Source of the DNA: Klebsiella pneumoniae
GTDB lineage: Bacteria; Pseudomonadota; Gammaproteobacteria; Ga0077536
Length of the DNA: 64,000 bases
Reading direction: 5' to 3'
NCBI GenBank assembly: GCA_945862315.1
Contig: CAMAXW010000019.1
Span: 1 to 64,000 of the forward strand
Every line of letters begins with the position of its first letter. Positions within the stretch are counted from its first letter, which is position 1. Of this stretch, positions 63,845-64,000 are shown piece after piece. A program made the position numbers and the translations under genes. Below the pieces are notes generated by a model. That model made no database searches, was not told where the DNA came from, and saw nothing but the letters and a program-made list of their open reading frames with translations.

Positions 63845-64000
63845 ATGGAAAGACTGCAACGGATCATGATCGGACACGGTTTATTGGTCGTGCTCGCGGC
63901 AATGTTGTCAGGTTTTATGTTGATGTTTTCATTGCTCGGCGGCATCGAAGTCTGGCCGGGAATGATTATCAAACTGCCGCTCTACGGCACAGTGCCCGGC
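63845..64000 (+). CDS. Small membrane protein, cut by window end
   Basis: It begins MERLQRIMIGHGLLVVLAAM, continues through a long hydrophobic helix (LSGFMLMFSLLGGIEVWPG) and is cut after 52 codons. GAGGG lies seven bases before the ATG. An in-frame GTG at 63827 is an alternative. The family is not recognised. Confidence 0.6.
   Translation, partial: MERLQRIMIGHGLLVVLAAMLSGFMLMFSLLGGIEVWPGMIIKLPLYGTVPG

Overview
The window comes from a high-GC proteobacterium, most likely gamma- or betaproteobacterial. This is inferred from the fused-type PntA/PntB transhydrogenase, DUF485/ActP-type symporter pairs, PEP-CTERM sorting signals, a CCA-encoding tRNA-Arg(UCG), a Fur-like box and a ter stress cluster. 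I cannot name the species from sequence alone.

Layout. (1) 0-15.5 kb looks like ordinary chromosome: a 5'-cut HpaB/4-hydroxybutyryl-CoA-dehydratase-type flavoprotein, a DMT exporter, a REC-phosphatase-HATPase regulator with a STAS partner and an MCP (plus a cheB 3' remnant), a MetE-like zinc protein followed by two DUF485/SSS symporter pairs, a PEBP protein and pntAB. (2) 15.7-45 kb is a mosaic accessory region. It opens with a tRNA-Arg gene split by a 72-nt insertion in the T-loop, followed by a tyrosine integrase, a small excisionase-like protein, a second integrase and an IS91-family element. A low-GC chunk of a polysaccharide locus follows. Next is a catabolic cluster under a GntR regulator (SDR, P450, ferredoxin, MetE-like, SDR, HyuA, HyuB) with a shared 19-bp operator candidate. 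Then come many gene fragments (enoyl-CoA hydratase, P4-type integrase, integrase copy, CheY, HemW-like), toxin-antitoxin pairs, and a small cargo of sterol desaturase, rhodanese, methyltransferase and ArsR-rhodanese. The 120-bp tRNA-derived unit recurs at 37.6 and 42.6 kb, each time beside an integrase C-terminal relic, so several islands appear to have stacked at one tRNA site. (3) 43.5-44.9 kb carries a PEP-CTERM protein behind a sigma-54-type promoter with three upstream 17-bp motif copies. (4) 45-48.7 kb is a Fur-box porin, FMN-binding protein, PepSY membrane protein and ApbE set, read as a flavin-based electron-transfer unit. (5) 48.8-59.1 kb is a ter cluster: a TerC-like protein, TerB, two TerD-family proteins and TerF, then five overlapping genes (ATP-grasp, phosphoribosyltransferase, HAD, StiP-type, CitE-type) of the biosynthetic module known to accompany ter genes. 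Its terY and AIM24 genes are decayed. (6) 59.4-64 kb is again ordinary chromosome: a Baeyer-Villiger-type monooxygenase, a YpfJ-type metallopeptidase, a carboxymuconolactone decarboxylase-family protein, a metal-dependent hydrolase and a cut membrane protein.

The most unusual signals are the structured 72-nt insertion in the tRNA-Arg T-loop and its duplicated copies, the repeated IS91 tail joined to 51-bp repeats, and the sigma-54/17-bp-motif arrangement upstream of the PEP-CTERM gene. All function calls rest on motif recognition by eye; no database search was run.
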